A DNA stretch of 64,000 nucleotides from JAFLBI01 sp964616465 (GTDB lineage: Bacteria > Bacteroidota > Bacteroidia > Chitinophagales > Chitinophagaceae), in contig CAZTTO010000009.1 in NCBI GenBank assembly GCA_964616465.1, forward strand, positions 80,852 through 144,851, read 5' to 3'. The stretch's first letter is position 1. Every line of letters begins with the position of its first letter. Made by a program: the position numbers and the translations under genes. A model generated the notes under the pieces. That model was not told where the DNA came from, ran no database searches, and worked only from the letters and a program-made list of their open reading frames with translations. Shown one piece after another: positions 44,012 to 54,107 of the stretch.

Positions 44012-47000
44012 TATTCGTTCACTATTTTGAAATGATTGGTTTTGGCTAATTCCATTATTCTCGAAATGATTTCATTTCGTTTGATGATGATATTTGGCAA
44101 ATCTTTGAACTCAGGCGATAAAAGCAATTTCTGTAATTCAGCTTTCAATTTCAATTGGGCTGGTGTACTGTCCCAAAAGCCTGTGAGTTTTATTTCGGTG
44201 GCTACCAAGTTGAAAATGTGCTGTGTAAGGTTCACATTGCGAGCAATTTCATCTTCGGTCAAATCCCTATTGTCGAATAGTTCGGCTTTGAAGATTCGGA
44301 AGAACGGCATTTGTTTTTTGCGGTCTAAACCATAGGTTTCTTCTTTTTCCCTGTTTCTGATTTTCTCCCGAAGTTTTTCCAACTCTTCATAAATCAGTTT
44401 CCAGTTGCCTTTGAAGTTTTGCAGAATTTCTTCCAATGCCTTGGCGAATGAAGCGAACAACTCCGGGTCTTCGTCAATGTTCAGGTCAATGAAGTGGCGA
44501 ATGGCGTGTTCTACTTCGGCTGCTTTGGTTTTTTCCCGCTTTTTGGTGGCGACTACTTTGTTGAAAAAGTCGTCTGCAATTATGGAAATAGGAGCAACTT
44601 GTTGCTCTATCCCTTTGGAGATTAAAAACTCGTCTGCAATGGCTCTCAATTTGGGCGGAATGCCTTTCATACTGAAACGGCCATCACGGAAATGTTTATT
44701 TGCCAATGCATTGATTTCTGTAAAGGCTTTCCAGTCGTTGAAAAACTCCAGGGCTTCTTTGCGGGGCAAAACGGTATTGAAACAGCTTGTCAATGTGTTG
44801 TATAGCTTGATGTACTCAAAGCGAATGTCTTCATCATAAAAAACATCAAAGAATGCATCTGAATCGGAAAGGTCTTCCAGCCCATACACTTTCAGGAAGT
44901 TCCAAATGTCTTGGTGGGCTTTTATCAACTCGTTGAGTTCGGCATCATCATCTGAAATGCAATCCACAATTTCCTGCAATTCTTTTTCGGCATATACGTC
45001 CAATGCCCGTTTGAGGTGATGACCCACACCCACATAGTCCACCACAAAGCCTTTGTCTTTGCCTTCGGGTCCTACTCGGTTTACCCTTGCAATGGTTTGC
45101 AACAGGTTGTGTGCTACAATCACCCTATCCAAATACAGTACTTGCTCTATGGGTGCATCAAAACCTGTGAGCAGCATATTGTTCACGATTACGATACCTA
45201 CATTGCCGTTCAGTGCTTTGTCTTCTTCGTCTGTTTTGCCAAAGGGCAGTTTAAAGCGTTTGATGCTCTTTTTGTGGTAGTCGCCATTGGTGTAGGCTTT
45301 TATTTCCAGTTCGTCATTATGGCTGCCCGAAATCACTACAGCTGTTTCCAAAGTTCTCAGCACATCAAGGTTTACCAGCATTGGATTGTCCACTTCCAAC
45401 TCGGCAATTTTAGCTTTGAGTACGGCATCAATGGCGGCTTTATAGCGAACGGCTGCTATGCGTGAATTGGCAACAATCTGTGCTTTGAAACCGCCCGAAA
45501 AAATGTGCTCCACATAATGGTTCACCATACTTTTGGCTTTGTCCATTATGGTGCTCATACTGTCCAGATACGCATCACGGGAGCCAAAGCCCAATATCTG
45601 CAATCGCTCAGTAAGCTGATAGTCGCTGAAAACATCCGCAAACTTATCGTCCATTCCTTTTTTGTCTTCTACTTCGGCATTGTGGGTAAAGCCTTCGTAC
45701 ACGATTTCCAGCGTAACGCCATCATCTATGGCTTGACGCATCGTGTATTTGTCAATGTAGTCTTTGTATTTCTTCTCGGTTTTGGCTGTGGGTGTACCTG
45801 TAAATCCAATTGAGGTTGCATTTGGCATTGCACGGTCGAGGTTAGCTGCCAATAGCGAATACTGCGACCTGTGGGCTTCATCTGTCATCACCAAAATATT
45901 GTGGCTTCTGTTCAGTTCGGGAAAGATTTCCAGACCTGTCAAATCTCCGTTTTCCTGAAATTTGTGAATCATTGCCATTACCAAATCAGAATTGTCGTTG
46001 CGCAACAACTCCTTTAAACTTTGCCCGTTGGCAGGATTCTTTGGATTGATGAAATTGGCGGACTTTATATTGAAACCAATGCTTTGCCCTGTTTCAGAAA
46101 GTTGCTCTTCTAACTGTGTTCGGTCGGTTACGAAAATGATTTTCCACGACATTAGTTCAGGGCGGAGTTTCATTTCCCGCACCATAAACATCATTGTCAA
46201 TGATTTGCCCGAACCTTGTGTGTGCCAGATGATGCCCCCACGTTCCAAAGGGTTCTTGCCTTCAATCAGGCGTTGGGTGGCAATCTTCACGGCACGGAAT
46301 TGTTGGTATCTGCCTACGATTTTGATTTTCTGCCCTTTGTCGTTGGTGGCAAATACGGTGAATACAAGGATAATGTCGAGCAAATTCCTTCGGTCGAGCA
46401 TACCTGCCACCAATCGCTGTTGGTCGTTGGGTGAAGATTGCCCGTGTGCTAAATCATTGAGCGTTTTGGGATATGGGTCTGTCCAGCGATAAAAGTGCTT
46501 TTCTATGCGGGTGGTGATGGTGCCAAACTTCGCTTCGGTGCGACAGGTTGTAACCAATATCTGGTTATAATAAAACAGTTCTTTGTTGCCTTCGCCCGTG
46601 TCGCCTCGCAGCTCGGAGTAGCGCATCAGTTGGTCTATGGCTTCCGGAATAGGTTCTTTTACTTTAGACGATTTGGCTTCCACCACCACAACGGGCAAGC
46701 CATTAATGAAGAGCACTATATCGGGAATGATGTGGTGGTCGGTTCCCGTAACACTTACTTTGAACTGCGAAATGGCGACAAAACTGTTGTTCTCCAGATT
46801 GTCGAAATCAATGAAATGCACCGTAGGGCTGAGCTCGCCCGTAAGTTCATTTTTCGATACGGTGGTGTTTTCCAGCAGGTAGTGCAGCACCTGTTGGTTG
46901 TTTTCGAGCAGGCTGTTTTTTTGAAAGGTGGTGATTTTGCGTTCCAGCTCATCTACCTGTGCAGATGTGAGAAAGGGATTGATTTTCACCAAGGCTTCCC

Positions 47001-47199
47001 GCAGCTTGGGTTTGAGCACCACTTCCGAAAACGAAGTCCGGAAACTTTGCCCGGGTTCTTGCTGCATTTGCAGTTCCAACACATCCCAGCCCAAACCTGC
47101 CAGTTGTTCCAAAAAAGGTTTTTCTACGTGGCTGTATTCGTCCAGTTTTAGGGTGCTGCCCAGGTTGCCCCTGTATTTATTGTCGTTGCTTAAAATCAT
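44011..47199 (-). CDS. hsdR: Type I restriction endonuclease, restriction subunit
   Basis: 1062 residues, a normal HsdR length. The N-terminal PD-(D/E)XK nuclease has PD (159-160) and EAK (174-176). The SF2 translocase has Walker A HTQGSGKS (326-333), the DEAH box (440-443) and FTGTP (466-470). The C-terminal region is helical and binds the methylase core. It translocates DNA and cuts unmethylated DNA with HsdM and HsdS. It is separated from hsdS by three extra genes, and follows the 2,298-residue gene by 5 bp. Base composition is higher in G+C than that gene. Confidence 0.96.
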   Translation of the reverse strand: MILSNDNKYRGNLGSTLKLDEYSHVEKPFLEQLAGLGWDVLELQMQQEPGQSFRTSFSEVVLKPKLREALVKINPFLTSAQVDELERKITTFQKNSLLENNQQVLHYLLENTTVSKNELTGELSPTVHFIDFDNLENNSFVAISQFKVSVTGTDHHIIPDIVLFINGLPVVVVEAKSSKVKEPIPEAIDQLMRYSELRGDTGEGNKELFYYNQILVTTCRTEAKFGTITTRIEKHFYRWTDPYPKTLNDLAHGQSSPNDQQRLVAGMLDRRNLLDIILVFTVFATNDKGQKIKIVGRYQQFRAVKIATQRLIEGKNPLERGGIIWHTQGSGKSLTMMFMVREMKLRPELMSWKIIFVTDRTQLEEQLSETGQSIGFNIKSANFINPKNPANGQSLKELLRNDNSDLVMAMIHKFQENGDLTGLEIFPELNRSHNILVMTDEAHRSQYSLLAANLDRAMPNATSIGFTGTPTAKTEKKYKDYIDKYTMRQAIDDGVTLEIVYEGFTHNAEVEDKKGMDDKFADVFSDYQLTERLQILGFGSRDAYLDSMSTIMDKAKSMVNHYVEHIFSGGFKAQIVANSRIAAVRYKAAIDAVLKAKIAELEVDNPMLVNLDVLRTLETAVVISGSHNDELEIKAYTNGDYHKKSIKRFKLPFGKTDEEDKALNGNVGIVIVNNMLLTGFDAPIEQVLYLDRVIVAHNLLQTIARVNRVGPEGKDKGFVVDYVGVGHHLKRALDVYAEKELQEIVDCISDDDAELNELIKAHQDIWNFLKVYGLEDLSDSDAFFDVFYDEDIRFEYIKLYNTLTSCFNTVLPRKEALEFFNDWKAFTEINALANKHFRDGRFSMKGIPPKLRAIADEFLISKGIEQQVAPISIIADDFFNKVVATKKREKTKAAEVEHAIRHFIDLNIDEDPELFASFAKALEEILQNFKGNWKLIYEELEKLREKIRNREKEETYGLDRKKQMPFFRIFKAELFDNRDLTEDEIARNVNLTQHIFNLVATEIKLTGFWDSTPAQLKLKAELQKLLLSPEFKDLPNIIIKRNEIISRIMELAKTNHFKIVNE

Positions 47200-47204
47200 A
47201 TACT

Positions 47205-50200
47205 TTAGCTCTTAAATTGAATATCAATTGCTGTAGTGCTTTCTCTAACTATATATGGTTTCTCTGCTAGGTTATATACATTAACCAATTGATGTTTATT
47301 TGTCCTGCTATTTTCTTGAATAAACCCCTTTTTGTTAAATAATTTTTCTTCAACTGAACTAGAGTGAATGGTTATTCTATCAAGATTTAAACCCATTTTA
47401 ATGTTTAGAATTTTCTCGATACTTCCATCGTTTTGAACATTAATCTTTTCAAGGTTACTAATGCCTTTAGTATCATTGTCAGGATATAAAATAATCAAAT
47501 AATCTTTAGCCCTACTGATAGCTACATTTATTAAATAATGTTTATGAATAAACGCTCCATATGAAGGAGAAGAAATGGTATAATTTGGAGGATTAACAAT
47601 AAAGTAAACCATATCACATTCATCACCTTGAAAACCGTGAACTGTATCAGTAATTACAGTAAGATTTGATTTGAGGCTAAGGGATTCTACCATTTTGTTT
47701 ATTAAGGTAGCTTGTGAACGATATGGACAAACAATACCAATTGACCACCTTTCACTATCATTCAAAGTATCATTAAATTTTTTTATCAGTTCTAAAACCA
47801 AAATAGCGGAATAGATATGATAGGCACTTTTTCTCAATTTGCCTGGAGTGTAAACTGAGTCATCTACATTGACAGGAAACTTCAATAATGTTATTGGTTG
47901 AATCCCTAAATTATCAAAGCCAAGTGGTAGTTTACGAGACAATTTTTCATTATCTGGCAATGTTGATCTATAGTGAAACAAGTCACCATTATATGAAAAT
48001 TCACTAAATAACTTTCCAATTTGTTCTATACTTCGATACTGAGTGGTTAAGTTTTCTATTCTATTGTTTTCACCATAAATTGGAATTAGTTTTTGTTCTG
48101 ATTCATCAAAGCTGTTTAAACCTACCACAGTATATATATTTGCTTCTTTGTTGAAATCCATTGGTAAGTCCTCGTCATCAATTTCAATAACGGGAGGAAT
48201 TTGAAGAGGGTCACCTGCTACCCAAAATTCTGTTGTCTTATTTATAAAACGACTTTGACATTTGTGCATAGCATACATAATATATGTAATTGGAATCATT
48301 GAAGATTCATCAAAAACTACATAATCCCAATGCATATTACCTAATTCAGAAAGTATATTTTCTGTGTCTTCAATTTTTAGAATTGCTTGCTCATATGGCA
48401 GTCTATGAATTGTAGTAATACAAACACATTTTGTATATGCCTCATAAATAAATGAATCTTTATTTTGAAGTAAATCCCTTTCTATAATGTCATTTGCAAA
48501 TGAAGCTCCGTAACGTACTAACCAATAATCATCCTCACCTGTATTTTCCATTATTCTTTGCGTAAGAACATCGGCAGCCTTGTTCGTAGGAGTCAAAACC
48601 AATACTTTAGCATTGGGATTGGTATTCATTATTTCTGTTATTCTTTCAGCAATTGTTGTAGTTTTTCCCGTACCCGGAGGACCAAAAACAAAGTGAATAT
48701 TGTGTGATAAATTATCTTTTAGGTTATATGATTCATTCCACCCGCTTTCAATACCTAATCTTTTAAATGCATTTAATAATCTACTTAGCAAATCAACAGA
48801 CCTGGAAAATTTCAAATCAACTCTCTTAACTTCACTCAAATTAATATTATGAAGTAATTCGGATTTAGCAAGCATTGCATTTAATACTTGTCCCTTTTTA
48901 GAAACATCCTGAATTTTTAATTCAATTGGTTTGCTGTTATTGAAAATTAATGTAGCCGAAAAATCTGTACAATATTCAATTGTTGGAGTGACGGTTCTAT
49001 TTGGGTCTTTAAAATTTAATAAACGTTTAGAATCACTATCCCATTCGACAGTAAAAAAAGATAGTTCTTGCTCAGGAACATTGTTATCACTTTCATTATC
49101 TTGATTGATTTGCAATTCAATAAAACTTAAAAACCATTTGAAGCTGTATTCAGTATTAGCTAAATTTTCAATTAACTCCTTTCTGTAAGCTAATTGCTCC
49201 AACTCCTTTCTTTTAGAATCAACTAGCTTCCTAATTTCAGAATCCATAATTGGATTATTTAACAACTCACTAACCCGCATCTGGTGACTGTTAAATAGAG
49301 TTTCTAACTCGTTTAAAGCATCCAGGGAAATCCAATTTGTGGTTTTTAAAGTACTTAAAATTTCGGTAAAGCTGAATTTCTTGGGGCAATGAATACAATT
49401 GTCGTGAAAATAGTATTTATCCTCACTTATAGTTTTAATGTAATTACCTTCTAAACCCAATTTTATTGGTAAATTATTGTAATAATGTAGCGAAATATCC
49501 GGGTTGTTGATTTTCCATTCAGTATAAAATGTATCGGACCATTCTTCCCTTTTTTCAAACACTTGTTCATTATCGTACTCTTTTTGGATTTCAATTTCGT
49601 TTAATCCTTTTTTCAAATCCTGAGATTCTGCCCAATAAGAGGCATTATAAATATTGCAACCTGTAGCTCTTATCAGCTCATCTAAATCTAAATTTAGCTT
49701 TGCTAGTTCGTGGTATTTGTTTAAATCATAATAATAAACAGTATCAACCGATGGGTCTTTAAAATTATACTCTTTTAAATCAGAAGTGGAAACAGGCAAT
49801 GGAATTTTAATTTGCGAATGCTGAACGCATATTTTTATCATTTCCTTTATAATATCATAATACTTGAAACTCTGATTAAATTTAAAATTAGGATAATTCT
49901 GTTTTATAAAATTGAATGAATTAGCAAGTAATTCAACCGGTAAACCATTCAATTCAGAAATTAAGAATGTTCTATTACTCTTTGGATCAACAAGGATCTC
50001 TCTTAAGGTATTTATTGGTGCCCAAGGCAGATTAAAACCTAAAGATGAAAGCAATGCGGCTTTATGCTTTTTTTTAGTATCACTTTCCTCATTCCAACTC
50101 CATTTATAAATATGTTCGGGGAACGATTCAATTTGTTTAATCGCATATTTCGATGAAATATTTAGTTCTGGTCTAAAGCCAAAGACAGTCGACCAAGATT

Positions 50201-53200
50201 TATTATAAATAAGTGGACTACTATTTTTATGTTGATCCACAAGAAAATCAAGTAATTCAATTTGCTCATTCAATTGAAGGTTTTCTTTTAAATCAGGACC
50301 TAACAAAACACCATTTTCAACAACAGGACGCACATAAAAGCTAAAATCACCAACTTTAAAAGAGGGAGTTGTTTCTGACAACTTTAAATAAATGGCAATA
50401 TCTGCATAGATGTCATCTACATATAAAGTATCTTCAAATAGTCTAAAGTCCTTTTTTGAAACTGCCAAAGTACCCTCAAGGTTTCTAGTAGCATCTTTAT
50501 CCTTAATTTCATATTTAGATAATTCAAATTCTTTATTGATAAACTTTTTATAGAAAAGCAAAAAAGCCAACTGAGAAGAATTAGAAGGATAACCTAAAGT
50601 ATTAATTGAATTGTTAATTCTTAAGAGAATTTCCTCCTTATTATCAGTAATATTCAAATTAAACAGTTGACTTAATTTGGCTTTGTCGTATGAAAGCTCG
50701 GAAGAGAATTTATCAATTAAAGATTCTATGTATTTAGCAAAACCAATACTTTCTGTTGTGAATATATTTGACAACTTTAGGTGAAATTGATTTTCATCAC
50801 CAAAATAAATAGTATCACTACCTAAATTTACAATATCCCCCAAACCAAATGAAAGTTCTTCATTAATAATAAATTTCAATGAGGTTTGCAATAATACTTT
50901 TGGTTTATTAATATCCGAGAAGGATAAAGCAACTTTTAAGATATAGTTAAGGCTTTTAAAGCCGGAATTATCTTCAAATCTATAATTAACAACACCTATT
51001 TTTTCAATAAATTTTCTCTTGAAATTATCATCTTTTGCTACAATTATGTTAGTAAATGAAACTGTATATAACTCATTGGATGTATCCCAATTTTCAATAA
51101 GAAAATCAAGAAGCTCATTATCTTTGAGTACTATTAGGTCTTTTAGTTCAGAAACCTTAGGGGAAATAAATAGTGATTTATGAAATTCTGTAATGTGTTT
51201 TTCTAAGGCAATATCTTCTTTATAACACCAAACCATTTCCTCATTGACATTTTTATTCCTTAAAACAAATCTTGAAGAATCATTTGCTATAACAAACTTT
51301 TCAAAAAGAGGCAAGTTTACAATATGAGCAGCTTTACCAATGACTGACATTTCCTTGGTTGTAATGTCTTTTGACACGTCCAAAGTCAGGATATCAAATG
51401 ATGAATTACTTAAATTGAAGGGTGCATCTTTTAAATACGGTACACCATCAAATACAGGCAAATCTTTATTGAATGTGTTTTTAAAGAATACAGATAATGA
51501 ATAGTATTCTTCTGATTGCAAAGAGCCCCAACCAGATTGAAAGAATATAGAATCTGAATTAGCAGAAAATGCCTTATCTAAAGGAATGAAGACTTTATTA
51601 GTTAAGGTTTGATTCTGTTTTGTAAGCGTTTGTAGTGCATTGATATCTTTGTAAAATGATTTAATATCCATTCGAATGAGGCCATTTTTATCAGAAATTA
51701 AATTTTCCCATAAAGGAATGATAACCTTTGTGTAGGAATCGCTTTCGGTTTCAATTAGATATTTATGCAGAAATTCATTGTCTTCTTTCTCACTAATTGT
51801 AAAAGGAACAAGCCAGTTTTTTTCTGTAGACTTCAATATTGAACCCAAAGGAACTATGTCACCTTGTTGATTACAAAATAATCGCAAGGATTGCATTCGT
51901 TCTATTTGCTCTCCAGGTTTTTCTTTGCTCTTTGCATTCTCTAAGACTTTAAAGACTCTATATTTTTCATCGGGTTCAAATTTTGTTTTTTCAAAACCAC
52001 TACTTAAATATTCATTAAGTACTTTATAATCGTTATAGTCTACAGAACCTCTCGACCTAATAAAAGATTGAATATTTGGTGATTTTGACAGCCCTTCTTT
52101 AGAACATACAAAACCTGCTTTTATCAATAAATCTTTTATTGGTTCGATTTCCTCAAAGAGCAAAAGATATTTTACCTTTGATTCTCTATCATTCAAATCA
52201 TTGATAGACTTCATTTCACCATTATCAAAAGAAAAAATATTCAGATCATAAAAATTATCTTTAAATGTATCTGCATCCTTTCCACTACCAGTTACTAAAT
52301 TGATGTACTCATTAATTTCATCTACTATAATCGGTAGCAATTCTCCATTTGCCTCTAGCTCATTATTTATTTTTTGAGCTACTCTAGGCTGATAAAGTAG
52401 GTCTAAAACTGAAAACCGGTTTATACCAATTGTATCGCTTGCTGCTGAACTCAATAATTTTTCTTTACCCCAGTAAAACCATTTAAAATTAAAACCAAAC
52501 TCGGATGGATTCAATTCAAGTTTAGTGCTCTTAATTTTTACTTTACTTGGGTCACTCTCTATTTCGAAGCCCGATTCTGTACTTGCAAGAACAGGGATAT
52601 TATATTTAACGTAATTATGTATATTTTTTATCATTGGATCGTTAATCCATTTCTTATCAGTATCCTTACTTTCTTCTGACAGTAATAGCAAGGGATAAAT
52701 ATCAAGAAAATTTAAATAATCTTCTTTGGTTTGAGAAGTTGAATATGCCGTTAATAAGGAAATCACCTTTTGAGCAAATACTTCTAATAATCTTATATTT
52801 AAAGCATCAGAATGCAGAGATGTTCTTGCAGATTTTTTATAAAATGCATTTGAATGAAGTATAAATTTAAGGTTGTGTTTTTCTTCACTTAAAGGAAAAA
52901 ATAAATAGAAATTCGGCACATTATTAATTAACTCGACTGCTTTTAAGTAATCAGTATACCCGAACAAAAACTGTATATCTGAATCTTTATCAGCAATATT
53001 TTGTTCACTTTGGGTTAAATATTCTTTTTTCCCAAATCGTATGTATCTATATTCTTCTGAATCTTTCGAAATAATGAAAGATTTAAAATCAAGAGGTGCG
53101 TTTACAATATCTACACCATTCAAATGAACATTTTGTAAACCAATTACTTTAGAACCTGCAACTTGATTTAATATTGACAAAGAAAACCTTACTCCCTCTT

Positions 53201-54101
53201 TCAAATCATCATTTGCTAATTTTTTGCTTTTATCTGTGCCAAGTTTAAGGAAGAATAAAGAGCCGGTAAAATAATCATCTACGGGTATTACTTCCTTGTA
53301 TTTGGATAACCATTTGCTTAACTTCTGAACATCCGCTTTCGTAAATGCATCATTTTTTTCAGTGTAATATGCATCACGAATTACCTCATCAGGCTGCGTT
53401 GGAAAATTTGTTATCAATATTTTAAATAACCAAGGCTCTTCAGTAGTAAGGTCAACTTTTAATTCTCCATTTTGACGACTAACACTATAATCCTGCAAGA
53501 CCGGTGAAATATTTTCAACTTGGTTTTCTATCAAATTATTTAGCTCTCCATTTTTCCAACTGAATAATAAAGGACCATAATTTTTATCTAATAATTCATC
53601 TAGTCCATTTTCTTTTCCTACTAATCTATGGGCTAACTTAAAACCAATACCAAATTTACCAATTGTATGTTCTTCTTCCGTTTTGGTGGAGACACCAACA
53701 TTTAAAATAGATTGGATAGCTGCAAAGTCAAATTGCCATCCATTGTTAATTACTATTAAATATTCATTAGGCTTCCCTTCCTCATTTATCTCAGTTTCAT
53801 CCTCACCCCAAATCATAACGAAATGACTGCTGTTTGCATCAACTGCGTTTTGCAGAAATTCATAGACAGCCTGAGCATCTTGTGCCATATCTAAAAACCC
53901 TTTCAAGAAGCCCTTAATACCATCTACAACACCTTTAGATTTTTGTCCGTGATAAAGGTCAAAGAAGCCAAAAACAGGCTCTGCATTATCATTAGCATAA
54001 TGTTCAGTGCCAACAAAGTGTTCATCCCTGTTTGCATCCTTTGTTCTTCTAATATTTGTTTTAAAGAACGTCCTAAATTGCCTTATGTCTTTGATTCTCA
54101 C
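47205..54101 (-). CDS. Giant protein: sacsin/HSP90-type GHKL ATPase fused to SF1 helicase
   Basis: 2298 residues. The N-terminal GHKL ATPase has the N box EFLQNAVDAN (81-90) and G2 box GKFGIGFK (148-155). The G1 box reads VINNGWQF (117-124), with Asn where Asp is usual. Residues about 170-1780 hold no domain I recognise. The C-terminal Upf1/COG1112-type helicase has Walker A GPPGTGKTTT (about 1807), Walker B VVFDESS (about 1934), VHGFQGDE (about 2157) and VAISRAKD (about 2190). It has no signal peptide, so it is cytoplasmic. It probably couples nucleotide-driven conformational sensing to nucleic-acid unwinding in defence. The gene is clearly more A/T-rich than hsdM, hsdR and the RecD-like gene. 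Confidence 0.85.
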   Translation of the reverse strand: MRIKDIRQFRTFFKTNIRRTKDANRDEHFVGTEHYANDNAEPVFGFFDLYHGQKSKGVVDGIKGFLKGFLDMAQDAQAVYEFLQNAVDANSSHFVMIWGEDETEINEEGKPNEYLIVINNGWQFDFAAIQSILNVGVSTKTEEEHTIGKFGIGFKLAHRLVGKENGLDELLDKNYGPLLFSWKNGELNNLIENQVENISPVLQDYSVSRQNGELKVDLTTEEPWLFKILITNFPTQPDEVIRDAYYTEKNDAFTKADVQKLSKWLSKYKEVIPVDDYFTGSLFFLKLGTDKSKKLANDDLKEGVRFSLSILNQVAGSKVIGLQNVHLNGVDIVNAPLDFKSFIISKDSEEYRYIRFGKKEYLTQSEQNIADKDSDIQFLFGYTDYLKAVELINNVPNFYLFFPLSEEKHNLKFILHSNAFYKKSARTSLHSDALNIRLLEVFAQKVISLLTAYSTSQTKEDYLNFLDIYPLLLLSEESKDTDKKWINDPMIKNIHNYVKYNIPVLASTESGFEIESDPSKVKIKSTKLELNPSEFGFNFKWFYWGKEKLLSSAASDTIGINRFSVLDLLYQPRVAQKINNELEANGELLPIIVDEINEYINLVTGSGKDADTFKDNFYDLNIFSFDNGEMKSINDLNDRESKVKYLLLFEEIEPIKDLLIKAGFVCSKEGLSKSPNIQSFIRSRGSVDYNDYKVLNEYLSSGFEKTKFEPDEKYRVFKVLENAKSKEKPGEQIERMQSLRLFCNQQGDIVPLGSILKSTEKNWLVPFTISEKEDNEFLHKYLIETESDSYTKVIIPLWENLISDKNGLIRMDIKSFYKDINALQTLTKQNQTLTNKVFIPLDKAFSANSDSIFFQSGWGSLQSEEYYSLSVFFKNTFNKDLPVFDGVPYLKDAPFNLSNSSFDILTLDVSKDITTKEMSVIGKAAHIVNLPLFEKFVIANDSSRFVLRNKNVNEEMVWCYKEDIALEKHITEFHKSLFISPKVSELKDLIVLKDNELLDFLIENWDTSNELYTVSFTNIIVAKDDNFKRKFIEKIGVVNYRFEDNSGFKSLNYILKVALSFSDINKPKVLLQTSLKFIINEELSFGLGDIVNLGSDTIYFGDENQFHLKLSNIFTTESIGFAKYIESLIDKFSSELSYDKAKLSQLFNLNITDNKEEILLRINNSINTLGYPSNSSQLAFLLFYKKFINKEFELSKYEIKDKDATRNLEGTLAVSKKDFRLFEDTLYVDDIYADIAIYLKLSETTPSFKVGDFSFYVRPVVENGVLLGPDLKENLQLNEQIELLDFLVDQHKNSSPLIYNKSWSTVFGFRPELNISSKYAIKQIESFPEHIYKWSWNEESDTKKKHKAALLSSLGFNLPWAPINTLREILVDPKSNRTFLISELNGLPVELLANSFNFIKQNYPNFKFNQSFKYYDIIKEMIKICVQHSQIKIPLPVSTSDLKEYNFKDPSVDTVYYYDLNKYHELAKLNLDLDELIRATGCNIYNASYWAESQDLKKGLNEIEIQKEYDNEQVFEKREEWSDTFYTEWKINNPDISLHYYNNLPIKLGLEGNYIKTISEDKYYFHDNCIHCPKKFSFTEILSTLKTTNWISLDALNELETLFNSHQMRVSELLNNPIMDSEIRKLVDSKRKELEQLAYRKELIENLANTEYSFKWFLSFIELQINQDNESDNNVPEQELSFFTVEWDSDSKRLLNFKDPNRTVTPTIEYCTDFSATLIFNNSKPIELKIQDVSKKGQVLNAMLAKSELLHNINLSEVKRVDLKFSRSVDLLSRLLNAFKRLGIESGWNESYNLKDNLSHNIHFVFGPPGTGKTTTIAERITEIMNTNPNAKVLVLTPTNKAADVLTQRIMENTGEDDYWLVRYGASFANDIIERDLLQNKDSFIYEAYTKCVCITTIHRLPYEQAILKIEDTENILSELGNMHWDYVVFDESSMIPITYIMYAMHKCQSRFINKTTEFWVAGDPLQIPPVIEIDDEDLPMDFNKEANIYTVVGLNSFDESEQKLIPIYGENNRIENLTTQYRSIEQIGKLFSEFSYNGDLFHYRSTLPDNEKLSRKLPLGFDNLGIQPITLLKFPVNVDDSVYTPGKLRKSAYHIYSAILVLELIKKFNDTLNDSERWSIGIVCPYRSQATLINKMVESLSLKSNLTVITDTVHGFQGDECDMVYFIVNPPNYTISSPSYGAFIHKHYLINVAISRAKDYLIILYPDNDTKGISNLEKINVQNDGSIEKILNIKMGLNLDRITIHSSSVEEKLFNKKGFIQENSRTNKHQLVNVYNLAEKPYIVRESTTAIDIQFKS

Positions 54102-54107
54102 GGCTGA

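Noticed and set aside
44036..47215. Many long plus-strand frames opposite hsdR
   Set aside because: They are mirror frames of a long gene with no recognisable domains; the same holds opposite hsdM (60531-63501).
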